Source: Prochlorococcus sp. AG-347-E03 (GTDB taxonomy: Bacteria; Cyanobacteriota; Cyanobacteriia; PCC-6307; Cyanobiaceae). Taken from it: 64,000 nucleotides of DNA. Every line of letters begins with the position of its first letter. The first letter of the stretch is position 1. Positions 52,616-62,772 of the stretch are shown piece by piece. Below the pieces are notes generated by a model. That model saw only the letters and a list, made by a program, of their open reading frames with translations, was not told the origin of the DNA and did not search any database. The stretch lies in NCBI GenBank assembly GCA_003279115.1, contig QCBG01000002.1, positions 62,001 through 126,000 of the forward strand, written 5' to 3'. The position numbers and the translations under genes were made by a program.

Positions 52616-53308
52616 ATGCAAGAAAAGCCTTCATCTTCAGAGAAAATATTTAACCTAGATAATCAAGCAAATAAACTTGGAATGGGAGGTAAGTTATCAC
52701 CGGAAAGCGATGAGAGCTCATATAAAAAGAGAATGCAGCAAAGAAAAGATATTCAAGCCGAAAGACTACAAATCAGAAAAACAAAAAAAGGATTATTGAT
52801 TGTTTTTACAGGAAATGGCAAGGGCAAAACAACTGCATCCTTAGGTATGGCTTTAAGGACGATAGGGCATGGCTATAAAGTAGCAATAATTCAATTTATT
52901 AAAGGAGGCTGGACCACTGGAGAAGAAAAAGCAATTAAAAACTTGTCTTCAAAAATATCTTGGCATTCATTAGGAGAGGGATTTACTTGGGAAACACAAG
53001 ATAGAATAAGAGATGAAAAATTAGTTCAAGAGGCTTGGCAACTTGCTAAAAAATACATACAAAACGAATCTTATAAACTTATTATTCTTGATGAAATTAA
53101 TATTGCGACAAAACTTGGTTATCTTGCACCTGAGGAAATAATCACTTTTTTAAAAAGCTTAAATAATAGAAAAAATCATATTGTTTTAACTGGAAGGGGA
53201 GCATCTGATTCAATTATCAATTACGCAGATCTAGTTACAGAAATGAAACTAATGAGACATCCATTTAAAGAACAAGGAATAAAAGCACAAAAGTGTGTTG
53301 AATTTTAG
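52616..53308 (+). CDS. cobO: Cob(I)yrinic acid a,c-diamide adenosyltransferase
   Basis: CobA/BtuR/CobO-family enzyme that adds the adenosyl group in cobalamin synthesis. The family Walker A is TGNGKGKTTASLGMALR (about 66-82), followed by IQFIKGGWTTGEE, the Glu-rich KLIILDEINIATKLGYL and VLTGRGAS. Residues 1-60 are a polar, Ser/Gln/Lys-rich extension. At 230 aa it is longer than enteric CobA (about 196) because of this tail. ATG 52616. Marine picocyanobacteria make B12 analogues (pseudocobalamin), consistent with keeping this gene. Confidence 0.92.
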   Translation: MQEKPSSSEKIFNLDNQANKLGMGGKLSPESDESSYKKRMQQRKDIQAERLQIRKTKKGLLIVFTGNGKGKTTASLGMALRTIGHGYKVAIIQFIKGGWTTGEEKAIKNLSSKISWHSLGEGFTWETQDRIRDEKLVQEAWQLAKKYIQNESYKLIILDEINIATKLGYLAPEEIITFLKSLNNRKNHIVLTGRGASDSIINYADLVTEMKLMRHPFKEQGIKAQKCVEF

Positions 53309-53436
53309 TTAAGGTAAGATATTATTTAAAATTTTCTTTAGGCAGGTTTAGAAATGTTTAAAGACGCAAGCAATATCTGAACAAAAAATAAATTTGGTGC
53401 TTTTACTTGCTAAGGTCTTAAAAGTACAATTATTGA

Positions 53437-54141
53437 ATGACTTACAAAAGAGTTCTCTTAAAACTTAGTGGTGAAGCACTAATGGGTGAAAAACCTTATG
53501 GTATTGATCCTGCTATAGTTCAGTCAATCGCAGAGGATGTTTCAAAAGTAGTCGAAAATAATGTAGAACTTGCAATAGTTGTTGGGGGCGGAAATATTTT
53601 TAGAGGGCTTAAAGGGTCTGCAGATGGCATGGATAGAGCGACAGCTGATTATGTTGGGATGCTTGCAACAGTAATGAATGCTATTTCACTTCAAGATGGT
53701 TTAGAAAGAGTAGGAGTTGCAACAAGAGTTCAAACCGCAATAGAAATGCAGGAAATTGCCGAACCCTACATAAGAAGAAGAGCCATGAGGCACCTAGAAA
53801 AAGGTAGAGTTGTAGTTTTCGGAGGTGGATGCGGAAATCCATTTTTTACAACTGACACTACGGCAGCTTTGAGAGCAGCAGAGATAAACGCAGAAGTTGT
53901 TATGAAGGCTACTAAAGTTGATGGAGTATACGATCGTGATCCTAATCAATTTAAAAATGCAAAAAAATATTCCTCTCTCAGTTATCAACAAGTTCTTAGT
54001 GATGAAATTGCAGTAATGGACAGTACTGCGATTGCACTTTGCAAAGATAATAATATCCCAATTATGGTTTTTGATATATTCAAAAAGGGGAACATTTCTA
54101 GAGCTGTTGCTGGTGAGCCAATAGGCTCTTTAATTAGTTAA
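53437..54141 (+). CDS. pyrH: Uridylate kinase
   Basis: Bacterial UMP kinase making UDP, of the amino-acid-kinase fold. It has [12 protein letters not shown] at the N-terminus, [43 protein letters not shown], and [12 protein letters not shown] for nucleotide binding. At 234 aa it is normal. ATG 53437. It is followed 21 nt later by frr, the usual pyrH-frr order in bacteria; the 128-nt upstream gap holds no obvious coding frame or strong hairpin. Confidence 0.96.
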   Translation: MTYKRVLLKLSGEALMGEKPYGIDPAIVQSIAEDVSKVVENNVELAIVVGGGNIFRGLKGSADGMDRATADYVGMLATVMNAISLQDGLERVGVATRVQTAIEMQEIAEPYIRRRAMRHLEKGRVVVFGGGCGNPFFTTDTTAALRAAEINAEVVMKATKVDGVYDRDPNQFKNAKKYSSLSYQQVLSDEIAVMDSTAIALCKDNNIPIMVFDIFKKGNISRAVAGEPIGSLIS

Positions 54142-54162
54142 AGATCATTTAATTTTTTTATT

Positions 54163-54711
54163 ATGAAAGAAAAAGAAATTCAAGAAAATATGAATAAAAG
54201 TATTGAGGCCACTCAAAGAAATTTTAATACTATTAGAACTGGCAGAGCTAATGCTTCACTTTTAGACAGAATAAGTGTTGAGTACTACGGTGCAGAGACT
54301 CCAATCAAATCACTTGCCTCAATAAGCACTGTTGATTCACAAACGATTTCCATACAACCTTTCGATATTTCATGTTTACAAGCGATAGAGAAATCTATTT
54401 CGATGAGCGATTTAGGTATTACTCCAAATAATGATGGTAAAGTCATAAGAATAAATGTTCCTCCTCTCACAGAGGAAAGAAGAAAGGAATTTTGTAAATT
54501 AGCATCCAAATATGCAGAAGAAGGAAAAGTAGCTTTGAGGAATATCAGAAGAGATGCTGTTGATAAAGAAAAAAAAGACGAAAAAGATGGTCTTATTTCT
54601 ATCGACGAATCGCGAGATAATCAAGCTGAAATTCAAAAAATTACTGATAAGTTTATTGCTTTAATAGAAACTAAATTGTCTGAGAAAGAAAAGGAAATTC
54701 TAAAAGTTTGA
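54163..54711 (+). CDS. frr: Ribosome recycling factor
   Basis: Splits post-termination ribosomes together with EF-G. The 182-residue L-shaped protein is recognised by [52 protein letters not shown] and [13 protein letters not shown] 54163. It lies in the pyrH-frr unit and its TGA overlaps the TTG start of the geranylgeranyl-reductase-family gene (TTGA), so that gene is translationally coupled. Confidence 0.97.
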   Translation: MKEKEIQENMNKSIEATQRNFNTIRTGRANASLLDRISVEYYGAETPIKSLASISTVDSQTISIQPFDISCLQAIEKSISMSDLGITPNNDGKVIRINVPPLTEERRKEFCKLASKYAEEGKVALRNIRRDAVDKEKKDEKDGLISIDESRDNQAEIQKITDKFIALIETKLSEKEKEILKV

Positions 54712-55841
54712 AAGGATTTGACGTTGTAATAGTTGGTGGAGGTTTATCAGGAACTTCCACCGCTCTTAACCTATCAAAAAAAGGTTATTCAGTTCTAATT
54801 ATTGAAAAAGAAAAATCCCAAAATTACAAACCATGTGCTGGGGGAATGGCATCTTCAATGCAAAAATTTCTCCCTCTGGATATAACAGATTCCATAGAAT
54901 CAAAAATTAAGAATGTTGAATTCAGATGGAAAGCTTCAGATAATGTAATTGCTGATCTTACTGGTGAATCCCCATTTTGGATTATTAAAAGAGAGAAACT
55001 TGATCAATTATTACTTGATGAGTCCTTGAGTAATGGAGTTCAAATAATAAGACCAGCATCAGTAGAAAAAATCATAAAAAAAAATGATAAATGGGAAATT
55101 ACTTGTGATAATAAATATAAGTATATATCTGAATTTCTTGTTATTGCAGACGGGTCTCAGTCTAAATGGGCAGGTTATTTTAATTTAGGTCCAAGAAAAC
55201 CAAAATTTGCAAACACAATCTCACTAAGATTAAAAGGTTTAGGTGAAATTCCTAAAGATGCAGTTAGATTTGAATTTGGATTTATAAAATATGGTTTTGC
55301 ATGGGCATTTCCTCTAAGAGAAAGCTTAAATATTGGTTTAGGTACTTTCATAAACAATGCTCTCTTGGAAAATCAGGCTGTAAATAAACAAGTGCTCAGA
55401 AGCTTCGGTTTTGATGATTTTCCTCATAAAACAATTAATAAGAAACTGAGAATATGGAATGGCTTCCACCCAATTAATGGTGACAAAGTTTTAGCGGTTG
55501 GAGATGCAGCATCTCTATGTGATCCATTTTTAGCTGAAGGAATTAGACCATCTTTAATTAGCAGTTTTTATGCTGCAGAGTTCATAGATCAGTGCCTAAG
55601 AGGGAAAGTAGATGATTTAAATCTTTATACGAAAAATATTAACAACATTTGGGGGAAATCAATGGCTTGGGGGAGGAGAATAGCGCAAGTCTTTTATAGA
55701 TTTCCCAGAACTGGATACCAACTAGGTGTCAAAAGGAAAACAGCACCTAAACGTATTGCTCAAATATTATCAGGAGAAATGAGTTATGAAGATATTGCAA
55801 AAAGAGTCATAAGGAGGCTTTTAACAAAAAGTGAGACTTAA
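54708..55841 (+). CDS. Geranylgeranyl reductase family FAD-dependent oxidoreductase
   Basis: 377-residue flavoprotein. It has the FAD motif [20 protein letters not shown] followed by VLIIEK, CAGGM (the family CxGG-like segment), [26 protein letters not shown] and the closing [21 protein letters not shown]. Members reduce isoprenoid chains of pigments, quinones or lipids. It is shorter than ChlP (about 440-460 aa) and differs from it, so I do not call it chlP. The start is TTG 54708, overlapping the frr stop by 4 nt. Substrate unknown. Confidence 0.85.
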   Translation: MKGFDVVIVGGGLSGTSTALNLSKKGYSVLIIEKEKSQNYKPCAGGMASSMQKFLPLDITDSIESKIKNVEFRWKASDNVIADLTGESPFWIIKREKLDQLLLDESLSNGVQIIRPASVEKIIKKNDKWEITCDNKYKYISEFLVIADGSQSKWAGYFNLGPRKPKFANTISLRLKGLGEIPKDAVRFEFGFIKYGFAWAFPLRESLNIGLGTFINNALLENQAVNKQVLRSFGFDDFPHKTINKKLRIWNGFHPINGDKVLAVGDAASLCDPFLAEGIRPSLISSFYAAEFIDQCLRGKVDDLNLYTKNINNIWGKSMAWGRRIAQVFYRFPRTGYQLGVKRKTAPKRIAQILSGEMSYEDIAKRVIRRLLTKSET

Positions 55842-55865
55842 TTCTTTTTCAATACAAAATTAATT

Positions 55866-56867
55866 TTAGTTAGTAGAAATTAATTTATGATTTTTAATCT
55901 CTGAATATCTCTTTATTAGCAGCTCTTCCAATTCTTCTATAGCCTTACTGAATCCAGTGATACCTTCACTAAGTTTTTCACTTGCCATTTGATCTTCTAA
56001 CATACTTAATCTGAAATCTTTTTCTTTAAATTCGTAGTCAATAGAATTATTTATTTTGGTACTTACATCTAATTTTCTAACTAACTCTCCTTTTTCTTTT
56101 TTCAGTTCCTCAAGAAATTTTGGTGCAATTGTTAAAAGATCGCAACCTGCTAATTCTTTTATTTCATCAAGATTTCTAAAACTCGCTCCCATTACTTCTG
56201 TCTTGAATCCCTTTTCTTTAAAGTAATTATATATTTGTGTAACCGAAATAACACCAGGATCTTCAGCACCAACAAAACTAGTTTTACCAGTTTTTGCCTT
56301 ATGCCAATCCAATATACGGCCAACGAACGGAGAAATTAGAGTTATCTTTGCATTGGCACAAGTTACCGCTTGGCAGAAGTTAAAAAGTAAAGTTAAGTTG
56401 CACTTAATACCCTCTTTTTCCAAAATTTCGGCTGCCTTGATTCCCTCCCAAGTTGCAGCAATCTTAATCAAAATTCTTTCCTTTTCAATCCCAAAATTTT
56501 TGTAAAGATTGATCAATTTTCTCGCTTTTTCTACCGTAGCTTCGATGTCAAAGCTCAGTCTTGCATCCACTTCTGTGGATACACGCCCTGAAATAATTTT
56601 CAATATTTCTTTCCCAAAAAATACTGAAACTTGGTCAACAGTTTCTTTGATTAATTCAATTTCGGAGAATCCTTTGGGCAATGCATTTTCTGAACTCTCT
56701 AAAGCTTTATCAATTAATTTCACATAATCAGGATTCTTGGCAGCAGCAAGTATTAGCGATGGATTGGTGGTAGCGTCCCTTGGTTGAAACTTTTTTATCG
56801 AATCTAAATCTCCGGTATCAGCAACAACAACGGTCATTGAGGACAATTGTTCTAAAATTGATTTCAT
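55866..56867 (-). CDS. tal: Transaldolase
   Basis: Transfers dihydroxyacetone units between sugar phosphates in the pentose phosphate pathway. Signatures are [26 protein letters not shown], the Schiff-base Lys in [34 protein letters not shown] and [13 protein letters not shown]. At 333 aa it is the TalB size. ATG 56867. Marine cyanophages carry a related but shorter TalC-type gene; this copy is the cellular one. It is monocistronic and converges on the flavoprotein gene. Confidence 0.96.
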   Translation of the reverse strand: MKSILEQLSSMTVVVADTGDLDSIKKFQPRDATTNPSLILAAAKNPDYVKLIDKALESSENALPKGFSEIELIKETVDQVSVFFGKEILKIISGRVSTEVDARLSFDIEATVEKARKLINLYKNFGIEKERILIKIAATWEGIKAAEILEKEGIKCNLTLLFNFCQAVTCANAKITLISPFVGRILDWHKAKTGKTSFVGAEDPGVISVTQIYNYFKEKGFKTEVMGASFRNLDEIKELAGCDLLTIAPKFLEELKKEKGELVRKLDVSTKINNSIDYEFKEKDFRLSMLEDQMASEKLSEGITGFSKAIEELEELLIKRYSEIKNHKLISTN

Positions 56868-56958
56868 ATTTAGATAATCTATATATACATATAAACTAGC
56901 TTTTATTCTTTATGAAATCATCAGATAATGAACTAAATATTTATAAAATTGGAAAATT

Positions 56959-58710
56959 TTAGGGTTTTTTAACAATCATTCCATGATCTTTAATTTGGGG
57001 AGGTATTTTTTCAATTACTATCAAACTCTCGATAATTTCTTTCGCAACTGGTACAGCAACAGTTGAACCATATGCATATGATTTGGATGGCTCATCAACG
57101 ACTATAAGGACAGCATATTTTGGATCATTAACTGGTAAGGTAGCTATAAAACTACAAACTTTTTTGCTTGTATACGAACCATTTAAAGCTTTTTGAGAAG
57201 TGCCCGTTTTCCCAGCAATCCTATAACCCTCGATTTTTACTCCAGATCCACTACCTTTATCAACTACGCTTTCCATCCATTCAAGAACAGTTTTAGAAAC
57301 CTCTTGTGAAAAAATTTGTCTTTTTGGATTTTCATTAAATCTTTCTTTGAAAGTTGCGGTTACATGAGGAGTTACTTCAAAACCCCCATTTGCCAGAGCC
57401 GCATGAAGTTGAAGCAATTTAAGTGGCGAGATTGAGAACCCTTTACCAAAAGAAGTTACGGCAGCCTCAATTGATTGATTTACGAATAAATCTTTTCTCT
57501 TAAGTTGGCCAGGAGTTGATTCAAATAAGTCAGTCTTTAAATTTTTATTTATACCTAAATTTATTAGCCAATCCCAATAAATTGCGGGGTCTAAATTTTG
57601 CATTATTTTTACCATCCCAACATTGCTTGAAACCTGCAAAACTTTTGGATAGTCAATGAATCCATTACCTTTTTTATCCCAATTAGAAAGTGTCCATCCT
57701 CCAACATTAATTTTTCCAATATCTTCAACTAATCCATCTTTCTGGATTACTTTTTCCTCTAAAGCTAAGGCAAGATTAATAGGTTTAAAAGTTGAACCAG
57801 GCTCAAATAAATCTTGAGAATACCAACCCCTAAAAAGTTCAGAATCATACTGCCAAAATTTATTTGGATCGTAAGACGGAACTGTAACCAAAGAGAGAAT
57901 CCGACCATTATTAACGTCCATAACTATGGCAAATCCCTTCTTTGCTTTCCATTTGCTTACTTGCTTTGATAATGCATCGAATGACGCTTTCTGTAATTTT
58001 GAATCAATAGTTAGGCCTAATTTTTTGTAATCAGAAATAAAATCACCTGGGGCTGAATTATCCGGTAGAGGTGTTCCATCGCCTCCTATTTTTATGAAAT
58101 TTCCTTTATTAAAAACTTTAATTTGATTATCTAAATGAAGCTCTAAACCTGCTGAAGCTATATTCTCATTATTAACAAAACCAACAAGATTAGAGAAAAT
58201 CTCCCCTTGTGGATAATGTCTCTGAGAATATTTAAACAAATCAAGTCCGCTTATTTGAAGGTTTTTAATCTTTTCTGCCTTTTCTTCGGAAATTTTATCC
58301 AAAAGCTTGATACCACTCATTTTATTATTAAATTTACTCAAAAGTATTTCGCCGTTTATATCCAAAATAGGTGACAATTTTTCTATAACTTCTTCAATAC
58401 TGCGAACTCTGTTAATTGAATCACCAGGAAAATTAAAATATTTTGGATGGGCCCATAATTTATAGAGTGGTTTATCGTAAGCAATTAGTCTATTATTTCT
58501 ATCAACAATCGACCTCCTTTTTTTTAAGGCGTTAGTTTTAGAAGATTGTATTAATCTAGCTTTCCTTTGCAAATCAGAGGCGTTAAAGACTTGCAATTTA
58601 ACTAACCTCCCAAACAAACAAAATATTAATAGTAAGCTAAAAAAATAGAGAAATTTAAATCTTTTTTGATCAAGGGGGACTAGACGAACTATCTTTTTGT
58701 ATTTTTCCAT
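56959..58710 (-). CDS. ftsI: Peptidoglycan D,D-transpeptidase FtsI / penicillin-binding protein 2-3 type
   Basis: Septal peptidoglycan cross-linker. One N-terminal membrane span (about 20-42) is followed by a pedestal domain and the transpeptidase domain with all three motifs: SxxK as EPGSTFKPIN, SxN as VSSNVGM, and KTG as IAGKTGTSQ. At 583 aa it is typical of PBP3. The track adds a TTG codon at 58713; ATG 58710, overlapping the TGA of the upstream small gene by one base, is the better start. The upstream FtsL-like gene and this overlap indicate a division pair. Confidence 0.94.
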   Translation of the reverse strand: MEKYKKIVRLVPLDQKRFKFLYFFSLLLIFCLFGRLVKLQVFNASDLQRKARLIQSSKTNALKKRRSIVDRNNRLIAYDKPLYKLWAHPKYFNFPGDSINRVRSIEEVIEKLSPILDINGEILLSKFNNKMSGIKLLDKISEEKAEKIKNLQISGLDLFKYSQRHYPQGEIFSNLVGFVNNENIASAGLELHLDNQIKVFNKGNFIKIGGDGTPLPDNSAPGDFISDYKKLGLTIDSKLQKASFDALSKQVSKWKAKKGFAIVMDVNNGRILSLVTVPSYDPNKFWQYDSELFRGWYSQDLFEPGSTFKPINLALALEEKVIQKDGLVEDIGKINVGGWTLSNWDKKGNGFIDYPKVLQVSSNVGMVKIMQNLDPAIYWDWLINLGINKNLKTDLFESTPGQLKRKDLFVNQSIEAAVTSFGKGFSISPLKLLQLHAALANGGFEVTPHVTATFKERFNENPKRQIFSQEVSKTVLEWMESVVDKGSGSGVKIEGYRIAGKTGTSQKALNGSYTSKKVCSFIATLPVNDPKYAVLIVVDEPSKSYAYGSTVAVPVAKEIIESLIVIEKIPPQIKDHGMIVKKP

Positions 58711-59138
58711 CAATATCCCCTTTGATATTTGCTATCACTAAAACCTTCAAGGAAACTACTTAAATTTTTCTTCAATAAACTTTCCTTTTTTTCTGGAAGT
58801 TTATCTAGATAGATTAAATCTTTAGGTTTAGTTTTTTTATAAGTATTAATAGACTCAAGTTCACTAATATAAAATTCCTCAATTTTAGAAATAAAATCAA
58901 TCAGATTATTATTGATAGTTCTTGTTTTAGATAAGTTTTTATATGTATTTGACCATTTTCTTTGACTATTGAAAGACAATACAAAAAAGGTGAAAATTAA
59001 CAACAAAAGAGAGATATTGATGGTGTCGATAATTTGATGTATTAATTTGATATTAATTATGGATATTTTTTCAGATTTTTTTTTACTTGCATATGAAACT
59101 TTTTTTTTTAAATTTAGTTGATTCCCATAAGGTTTCAT
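58710..59138 (-). CDS. FtsL-like single-span membrane protein upstream of ftsI
   Basis: 142-residue protein with a basic cytoplasmic N-terminus (about 1-34), one membrane span (about 38-58, TINISLLLLIFTFFVLSF) and a probable coiled coil (about 68-100, LSKTRTINNNLIDFISKIEEFYISELES). This is the layout of FtsL/DivIC-type proteins, which sit in just this place before ftsI in many bacteria. Sequence identity to FtsL cannot be judged by eye, as the family is fast-evolving. ATG 59138. Confidence 0.6.
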   Translation of the reverse strand: MKPYGNQLNLKKKVSYASKKKSEKISIINIKLIHQIIDTINISLLLLIFTFFVLSFNSQRKWSNTYKNLSKTRTINNNLIDFISKIEEFYISELESINTYKKTKPKDLIYLDKLPEKKESLLKKNLSSFLEGFSDSKYQRGY

Positions 59139-59223
59139 CTATGATTTATTTTTTGAATAAAAGAGGTGTTCTTAATTAAATAAACATCTTTTTGTTTAAT
59201 TCGCAAGTAAAAAATTAAATTCT

Positions 59224-60585
59224 TTATGTCCTCAATAAGAACAAATTTAAGAAAGTCAATCCATTCCATAAAGAATGCATAATCACTGAGGAAAACAAAC
59301 TCCCTGAAGCAATTCTTGTAATTGCCAATCCAATCCCTAGAACAAATAATGGAGGCATTTCTCCCAAGCTTAAATGGGCTAATGCAAAAATAAAAGCTGA
59401 AACAATTATGCCCGAAATTACTCCAAAATCTCTTGAAAGAGTTGGTAGTAAAATACCGCGAAATATGATCTCTTCAAATAGAGGAGCTAATAGAGTTGTT
59501 GTTACAAATAATAGAATAAATGATAAATAATTATTATTGTTAAGAACAATTTCCAGCAAAGGGTTACTACCATTCTGATTATCGATCAGACTATTCATAA
59601 TTAGAGAGATCAATAAAACAAAAGGTACAATTGTTAACCAACCTTTAATTCCCTGAATAATTGCATATTTTATTGGCAAGAAATTGAACTGTAAATAATC
59701 CTTTTTAAAAGTAAATTCACCATTCAAAGATTTAATTTGATAATAAACTATCCATAATGGCGGAATAGCCATAAAAAGATATCCAAAGAAAATTTTTAAA
59801 GATTGAGACAATTCATTAGGGATATTTTTAGAAAAAATTTCAACCAAACTGATAGAGAACAAAGGTGATACCACTTCTCCTAAAACAACAAATCCACCTG
59901 CAATTAATAAAACCATATCTATTAATTCTAAATCTAAGGATTTAATTTCTTTCCAACCAAACTTTTTCAAAGATATTGTTGTCCATAATATTTTTAAAGC
60001 CAGAATAGAGCCAATAAGTATTGTTAAAAGTGGTATTAGTCTTATGGCTAATAACTTAAAAAACATTTTGCTTGAAAATGATTTTGTTATTAATGAACTA
60101 TCGTCAAAATCAAATTTCCGGCTTAAAAGGTGATATAAAAATCTATCATCTTTGAATGAATCAAATTTATCAGAATTTATTTTATATAAATTATTATTAG
60201 ATTTTTTTTCTATTTCATCAATCAGAAATTTGAAGTTTTTATTTTCAAAATCTTTGGATCTATTTTTATAGATCTTAGGATCATTTGATTCTGAAGTAAT
60301 TATTCGAATTAATTTATTTCTTTCTGTTAGTTCTTCAAATGAGACACTAGAGAGTGATTTATTAATTTGATCAACGGGATCATTAATAATAAAAAATTTT
60401 TTAAGATTTACAGGTATTGATTGGACAGATAATTCAGCAATTTCTTGCTCTTTTTGACTAATATCAAATGAGACAGATGGTCTATTTAAACTATCTCTTA
60501 AGCCTTGTTGCCATACAAAAAAAGTTATGACGATAGAAATAAAAGCTAAAGTGAGTTTTGACTTAGAAATATTTTTAAAGATCAT
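59224..60585 (-). CDS. CPBP family intramembrane glutamic protease
   Basis: 453-residue membrane protein with seven or eight hydrophobic segments in the C-terminal 300 residues. The CPBP (Abi/CAAX-protease-like) motifs are APLFEEIIFRGILLP (EExxxR, catalytic Glu) and SAFIFALAHLSLG (FxxxH). The N-terminal half is a long polar extracytoplasmic stretch (about 30-165) after a first span, much longer than minimal CPBP proteins of about 250 aa. Function is unknown; relatives process prenylated proteins or act in immunity. ATG 60585. It is divergent from the tandem phosphatase gene. Confidence 0.86.
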   Translation of the reverse strand: MIFKNISKSKLTLAFISIVITFFVWQQGLRDSLNRPSVSFDISQKEQEIAELSVQSIPVNLKKFFIINDPVDQINKSLSSVSFEELTERNKLIRIITSESNDPKIYKNRSKDFENKNFKFLIDEIEKKSNNNLYKINSDKFDSFKDDRFLYHLLSRKFDFDDSSLITKSFSSKMFFKLLAIRLIPLLTILIGSILALKILWTTISLKKFGWKEIKSLDLELIDMVLLIAGGFVVLGEVVSPLFSISLVEIFSKNIPNELSQSLKIFFGYLFMAIPPLWIVYYQIKSLNGEFTFKKDYLQFNFLPIKYAIIQGIKGWLTIVPFVLLISLIMNSLIDNQNGSNPLLEIVLNNNNYLSFILLFVTTTLLAPLFEEIIFRGILLPTLSRDFGVISGIIVSAFIFALAHLSLGEMPPLFVLGIGLAITRIASGSLFSSVIMHSLWNGLTFLNLFLLRT

Positions 60586-60701
60586 AACTTATTATATTGT
60601 TGAAAACTATAGTTAGTTATCATTGAATTTCCTTATATTTATGTATCTATTTTAATCACGCCATGAGATGATTAAATTATCTTAATTTTCAAATTTATAT
60701 A

Positions 60702-62030
60702 ATGGCTTTAAGATTAGTTTTAGTTAGGCATGGACTAAGCAGTTTCAATGCAAAAGGATTAATTCAAGGAAGAACAGACGAATCATTATTAACTGAAGAA
60801 GGATACGTACAAGCCCAAAAAGCAGGAAAAGCATTATCAAAAATAAACTTCGATAAAATCTATTCCTCCCCACTTGTGAGAGCGGCAGAGACTGCAAAAA
60901 CAATTAAAAAGACCTTCAATAAAGAACAAAATATTGTATTTGACGATAATTTGCTAGAGGTAGATCTTAGCGATTGGTCCGGTCTAAAAATTGATGAAAT
61001 AAAAAAGAAATTTCCAGAAATTTACCCTATATGGAAAAATGATCCTGAAAACCTTATCTTAAAAAGAAATGACAATAAAACTTATAAACCAATTCAAGAG
61101 TTATTTTTTCAAGCAACAAATTTTGTAGAAGAAATTTTAAAAATTTATCAAGATAAAGATGATGTAAATATTTTAGTTGTTGGACATAATGCAATTCTCA
61201 GATGTTTAATACTCTTGTTATTAGGAAAGCCTAAGCAAGGTTTTAGAAAAATAAGATTAGAAAATGCTTCTTTCTCGATAATCAATATTTCAAGGAAAGA
61301 TAACTCTTTTAAGACTCAAATTGAATGCTTAAATCAAACTTCCCATCTTAATAAAAATATTCCAAATAAAATTGGAGATTCCAGAATATTTCTTATAAGG
61401 CATGGTGAAACTAACTGGAACAAAGAAGGTAGATTTCAAGGCCAAATTGATGTCCCTTTAAATGAAAACGGAAAAGATCAAGCTAGAAAGACTTTTGAAT
61501 ATTTGAGAAATATTTCTTTCAATAAGGCATTTTCAAGTTCAATGCATAGGCCTTTTGAGACTGCACAAATAATCCTTCAAAATAGCAAAGATTTGAAAAT
61601 AGAAAGAATAGATTCACTTATAGAAATTAGTCACGGATTATGGGAGGGTAAACTGGAAGCAGAAATAAGAGAACAGTGGTCTGATTTACTAAAAAAATGG
61701 CATGATAAACCTGAAGAAGTAATAATGCCTGAAGGTGAATCTATAAAAGATGTATCAGAGAGATCCGTAGAAGCTTTTAACAATATTTGTTCATCTCAAA
61801 AGGATAATGATATAAGCCTATTAGTTGCTCATGATGCAGTCAACAAAACTCTAATTTGTAATATCCTTGGCATTAATTATTCAAATATTTGGATGATTAA
61901 ACAAGGTAATGGTGGCATAACGATAATCGACCTTTTTAATGATCCCAATAAGCCCCCCGTGATTAGCGCTCTAAACATTACAACCCACCTAGGGGGAATA
62001 ATTGATTCAACTGCTTCAGGAGCACTTTAA
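60702..62030 (+). CDS. Tandem-domain histidine phosphatase (CA1P-phosphatase-like)
   Basis: 442-residue protein with two complete phosphoglycerate-mutase-type histidine phosphatase domains. Domain 1 has VLVRHGLSSFN (catalytic His10), VRAAETAK and VVGHNAIL; domain 2 (about 226-442) has FLIRHGETNWN (catalytic His about 234), HRPFETAQ and LVAHDAVNK. Two-domain members include the plant 2-carboxy-D-arabinitol-1-phosphate phosphatase, which removes a Rubisco inhibitor; other cyanobacterial members may be phosphoserine or alpha-ribazole phosphatases. The substrate is undetermined. ATG 60702. It converges on lepB. Confidence 0.85.
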   Translation: MALRLVLVRHGLSSFNAKGLIQGRTDESLLTEEGYVQAQKAGKALSKINFDKIYSSPLVRAAETAKTIKKTFNKEQNIVFDDNLLEVDLSDWSGLKIDEIKKKFPEIYPIWKNDPENLILKRNDNKTYKPIQELFFQATNFVEEILKIYQDKDDVNILVVGHNAILRCLILLLLGKPKQGFRKIRLENASFSIINISRKDNSFKTQIECLNQTSHLNKNIPNKIGDSRIFLIRHGETNWNKEGRFQGQIDVPLNENGKDQARKTFEYLRNISFNKAFSSSMHRPFETAQIILQNSKDLKIERIDSLIEISHGLWEGKLEAEIREQWSDLLKKWHDKPEEVIMPEGESIKDVSERSVEAFNNICSSQKDNDISLLVAHDAVNKTLICNILGINYSNIWMIKQGNGGITIIDLFNDPNKPPVISALNITTHLGGIIDSTASGAL

Positions 62031-62083
62031 ATTAAAACCTTTTTTAAAATTTACTTGATGAAGTCAGATGTAGAAAAAGTGGG

Positions 62084-62743
62084 TTATTTATTGAAAAAGC
62101 TAACTTGATTAAGAGGCCAAAATCTGAAATATGCTTTACCAATTATCTCCTTTTTATGAAGAAATTTACTTCCAGGCCAATATCTGCCATCCCAGCTATT
62201 TGACCTATTATCACCTAAAACTAAAAAATGATCTTCAGGAACTTTTATATTTTCAAATTTACCACATTCATTAAAGAGGGATAATGAGCACTTATAAGAG
62301 ACATAAGGTTCAGGAATTAATTTATTATTTATTATTAATTCACCCTTCATATTTACACTCACAATTTCTCCTGGGAGTGCCACCACTCTTTTAATGTATG
62401 CATCGCAAGCTTGATCCCTCAACCCAGGAATAATGGATATCGGAGGGAAACTCATAAAAAAACAATATCTTTTTTTTGGTAGAGGCTTAGATCTTGATGA
62501 AATTAATTTTTCGTCAAATGAGAAGGGTGAGTTAAAAACAACAATATCACCTCTTTTTGGTAAAGAGTTTCTTAGAGAAAATTTTTCAATAATTAACCTA
62601 TCATTTATTTGTAATTCTGGAAGCATTGAACCAGAAGGGATATAACGAGGTTCTGCTAGAAAAGATCTACAAGAAGAAACAAAAAAAGTTAATAGAATTA
62701 GTAGACCCCATTCTTTTAAAAAACTTTTAATAGAAGCATGCAT
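62084..62743 (-). CDS. lepB: Signal peptidase I
   Basis: Membrane serine-lysine protease that removes Sec and Tat signal peptides such as that of plastocyanin. One N-terminal span (about 10-27) precedes YIPSGSMLPEL with the nucleophile Ser, RGDIVVFNSP, the catalytic Lys in YIKRVVALPGE, and box E, FLVLGDNRSNSWDGR. At 219 aa it is typical of cyanobacterial LepB. ATG 62743. It is 30 nt downstream of the ArsC/Spx-like gene, in the leftward order 84-aa gene, ppa, ArsC-like, lepB. Confidence 0.95.
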   Translation of the reverse strand: MHASIKSFLKEWGLLILLTFFVSSCRSFLAEPRYIPSGSMLPELQINDRLIIEKFSLRNSLPKRGDIVVFNSPFSFDEKLISSRSKPLPKKRYCFFMSFPPISIIPGLRDQACDAYIKRVVALPGEIVSVNMKGELIINNKLIPEPYVSYKCSLSLFNECGKFENIKVPEDHFLVLGDNRSNSWDGRYWPGSKFLHKKEIIGKAYFRFWPLNQVSFFNK

Positions 62744-62772
62744 AAAATTATTTAAGTTTTGATTTTTTAACC

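Noticed and set aside
51360-53320. Prophage or integrative element around the recombinase
   Set aside because: Flanks are hemH and cobO, with no att-like direct repeats, tRNA end, phage genes or shift in base composition.
54708-55841. chlP (geranylgeranyl diphosphate reductase of chlorophyll)
   Set aside because: Same superfamily but about 70 residues shorter than ChlP and with different motifs; only the family name is justified.
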